The notes below the pieces were generated by a model. The model had not been told where the DNA came from and did not search any database. It was given only the letters and a program-made list of their open reading frames with translations. A DNA stretch of 6,758 nucleotides from DAIRET01 sp036795455 (GTDB taxonomy: Bacteria > Bacteroidota > Ignavibacteria > Ignavibacteriales > Ignavibacteriaceae), in NCBI GenBank assembly GCA_036795455.1, contig DAIRET010000160.1:1-6758 (forward strand), written 5' to 3'. Both the position numbers and the translations under genes were made by a program. Shown one piece after another: positions 5,448 through 6,758 of this stretch. How positions within the stretch are numbered: position 1 is the first letter of the stretch; every line of letters begins with the position of its first letter.

Positions 5448-6568
5448 ATCGAAAATATTGCTATAGCCGCCAACAGAAAATTCCTAACAAAAACTGGTTT
5501 GGCGGCTTTTATTTTACCCCAGTATATTGCAACAACTATCATAAATAGAATTAACGAGATTGTTGCGAAAGACACTTCTATTAAACTAAGAGAATTTTCA
5601 ACAATTTGTACAATGCTTTTCCCGCCCCAGAATTGACCGAACAAAATTACAAGGTGCAGCCAATAAACAAGAAGGGATTCCCTGCTTACATCAAGTAAAA
5701 ACGATTTGTTAAAATCAAATCTTTCTGTAATAATTTTACTTGCATAGAGAATCAGTAATACATACCCAAGTCTTAAAATAAAAAAGAAGTAATTAGGAAC
5801 TGGAAGTTTGAAATAAAGAGGAAACTCTTTCCACACTAAAAGATGACCGGCTAATATGAAAACTAACGAAAGGATTAGAATCGATTTATCAAAGTGAAAC
5901 TCCTTCCCTATTGTCTTTTTATGTAAATAAAATCTACCGAACAAAAAACCGAAGAACATAAACGAAAGCCAGGGGAAAAGCGGGAATAAAGAACCATTCC
6001 TTGTATTTAAATAATCAGACAGATAAACGGGCAAAAACCGGTCGAAATCAAAGCCCCATACTTTAGGAGCAAATAGAATAAAAAACAACGCTCCCGCTAA
6101 TACCAAAAACGATTGCTGTTTTTCATCGTTCAACAAAATTATAATGAACAACAAAATAAATAACCCTACAGCAATAGTCTGAAGAATATCTACTGCAAAA
6201 AATGAGTTTAACTGCTCGCTTGTAGCTTCGTTAAGAGTTCTTGATAAAGAATGAAATGGAAGATGCAAACTATACCCTGCCATAAGAATAAGTATAATTC
6301 TACCGATTTGCCTCCAAAAGGTAAAACCGAATGCCCGGAAGTCCTCCGCTTTCTTTTGGGCTGCAAGGACGAATGCAAATCCAGAAACAAATAAAAAAGA
6401 AGGTGCAACCAAGCCGTTAAAAAAATTTACAACGGCAAACCAACCTTGACTTTTAGTCTCAGGGATTAGCATTGCATTGAAGACATGAACTTCAATCATG
6501 ACTAAAAGCGCAAGTCCACGATGGAAATCGACAAAAGCTATTCTTTTTTGTTTTGTTTTACTATTCAT
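5429..6568 (-). CDS. HGSNAT/DUF1624-like multi-spanning membrane protein (putative acyltransferase)
   Basis: This 379-residue protein has about ten hydrophobic helices. The N-terminal RIAFVDFHRGLALLVMIEVH (9-28) matches the R-x-x-x-x-D-x-x-RG-x-x-x-x-x-M-I-x-x-H opening of the heparan-alpha-glucosaminide N-acetyltransferase (HGSNAT)/DUF1624 family. APSFLFVSGF (55-64), DILQTIAVG (127-135), LFPWLSFMFFGFLFGR (197-212) and SRESLLVYWLHLVIL (295-309) are the further family landmarks. Relatives of known function move acetyl groups across a membrane onto sugars. For bacterial members the substrate is usually unknown, and it could also be described as an acyltransferase-3-like protein. The ATG at 6568 is preceded by an AT-rich 77-base divergent gap with no convincing ribosome binding site. 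The gene ends in a tail-to-tail overlap with the thioredoxin-like gene, and its 3' coding region carries that operon's terminator. No functional link with the neighbouring lipid genes is evident. Confidence 0.85.
   Translation of the reverse strand: MNSKTKQKRIAFVDFHRGLALLVMIEVHVFNAMLIPETKSQGWFAVVNFFNGLVAPSFLFVSGFAFVLAAQKKAEDFRAFGFTFWRQIGRIILILMAGYSLHLPFHSLSRTLNEATSEQLNSFFAVDILQTIAVGLFILLFIIILLNDEKQQSFLVLAGALFFILFAPKVWGFDFDRFLPVYLSDYLNTRNGSLFPLFPWLSFMFFGFLFGRFYLHKKTIGKEFHFDKSILILSLVFILAGHLLVWKEFPLYFKLPVPNYFFFILRLGYVLLILYASKIITERFDFNKSFLLDVSRESLLVYWLHLVILFGQFWGGKSIVQIVENSLSLIEVSFATISLILFMIVVAIYWGKIKAAKPVFVRNFLLAAIAIFSIYFFLR
5465..5515 (+). terminator. Rho-independent terminator for the ferredoxin-reductase-thioredoxin operon
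   Basis: AGCCGCCAA (5465-5473) and TTGGCGGCT (5499-5507) form a perfect 9-bp GC-rich stem. CAG/CTG (5474-5476, 5494-5496) can extend it inward past a two-base bulge. The right arm runs directly into TTTTATTTT (5507-5515). The signal reads only on the plus strand and begins 17 bases after the thioredoxin-like stop codon. It lies entirely within the last codons of the convergent membrane-protein gene. Confidence 0.82.
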
Positions 6569-6645
6569 TATTAGCTTGTTTATATCGGTTCTAAACAGTT
6601 AATTTTAAACCACAGAATTAAAACGGCGAAATTTAAACTTAAGCT

Positions 6646-6758
6646 ATGAAAAAAAAAATAGTTGTAACCGGTGCAACGGGGTTAATTGGTAAATCCCTTG
6701 TAAAAAAACTAATCGAAAGAAATGATAGCGTAGTCGTCCTTTCAAAAAAAACACTCCA
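6646..6758 (+). CDS. NAD-dependent epimerase/dehydratase family protein, N-terminal fragment (3' end outside window)
   Basis: The ATG at 6646 opens a frame that runs off the window after 37 complete codons. The product begins MKKKIVVTGATGLIGKSLV, the classical beta-strand plus TGxxGxxG dinucleotide-binding motif of extended short-chain dehydrogenases (residues 8-15: TGATGLIG). A second strand, SVVVLSKK (28-35), follows helix KKLIERND, also as in the Rossmann fold. The wording resembles the TIGR01777 epimerase group (YfcH-like), but too little is present to choose between that and other sugar or sterol epimerases. The start codon is followed by a run of ten A (6649-6658). The gene is divergent from the membrane acyltransferase-like gene across 77 AT-rich bases in which I see no convincing promoter. 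Confidence 0.85.
   Translation, partial: MKKKIVVTGATGLIGKSLVKKLIERNDSVVVLSKKTL

Noticed and set aside
6649..6658. Run of ten A directly after the start codon of the epimerase-type gene, considered as a slippage switch
   Set aside because: The in-frame product MKKKIVVTGATG is normal for the family. Lys-rich starts are common in AT-rich genomes, so regulation by slippage is not supported.
1..6758. CRISPR array, tRNA, rRNA, riboswitch, insertion sequence or phage genes
   Set aside because: I saw no regular direct repeats, tRNA-like cloverleaf, transposase motif or phage protein; apart from one hairpin repeat the window is filled by ordinary chromosomal genes.

Overview
The window is AT-rich, compactly organised DNA from a bacterium, most likely of the FCB group (Bacteroidota/Ignavibacteria-like). 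The evidence is the gene families (DUF4139 protein, AQ-type signal peptide, YraN/RNase HII pair, HGSNAT-like membrane acyltransferase), the weak Shine-Dalgarno sequences, and a hairpin repeat of a kind I recall from such genomes. The lineage call is an inference; there is no rRNA or other marker gene here.

Layout. Bases 1-906 (+) are the C-terminal part of a DUF4139 protein. A composite hairpin repeat (916-966) fills the gap before a convergent minus-strand operon of four genes. That operon runs from 3295 down to 987: a UbiA-family prenyltransferase resembling archaeal digeranylgeranylglyceryl phosphate (DGGGP) synthase, RNase HII (rnhB), a YraN/UPF0102 nuclease-fold protein, and a small secreted protein of unknown function. 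All junctions overlap, two of them as ATGA. A divergent intergenic region (3296-3549) holds candidate back-to-back promoters and a possible 55-codon ORF. A plus-strand operon follows: a 2[4Fe-4S] ferredoxin (to 3738), a geranylgeranyl reductase-family flavoprotein (3743-4912) and an exported thioredoxin-like protein (4929-5447). It ends at a hairpin/T-tract terminator (5465-5515) that lies inside the 3' end of a convergent gene. That gene (6568 to 5429, minus) encodes a multi-spanning HGSNAT/DUF1624-like membrane protein. The first 37 codons of an NAD-dependent epimerase-type protein (6646 onward, +) close the window.

How the genes fit together. The central story is 2447-4912. A DGGGP-synthase-like UbiA enzyme is divergent from a ferredoxin plus geranylgeranyl reductase pair. 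In archaea these are the steps that attach the second geranylgeranyl chain to glycerol-1-phosphate and then saturate the chains. The layout therefore suggests a bacterial isoprenoid ether-lipid (or related polyprenyl) pathway, with the ferredoxin as the likely electron donor. The substrate cannot be proved from sequence: a menaquinone or other prenyl role remains possible. RNase HII and YraN look like housekeeping genes carried in the same transcription unit.
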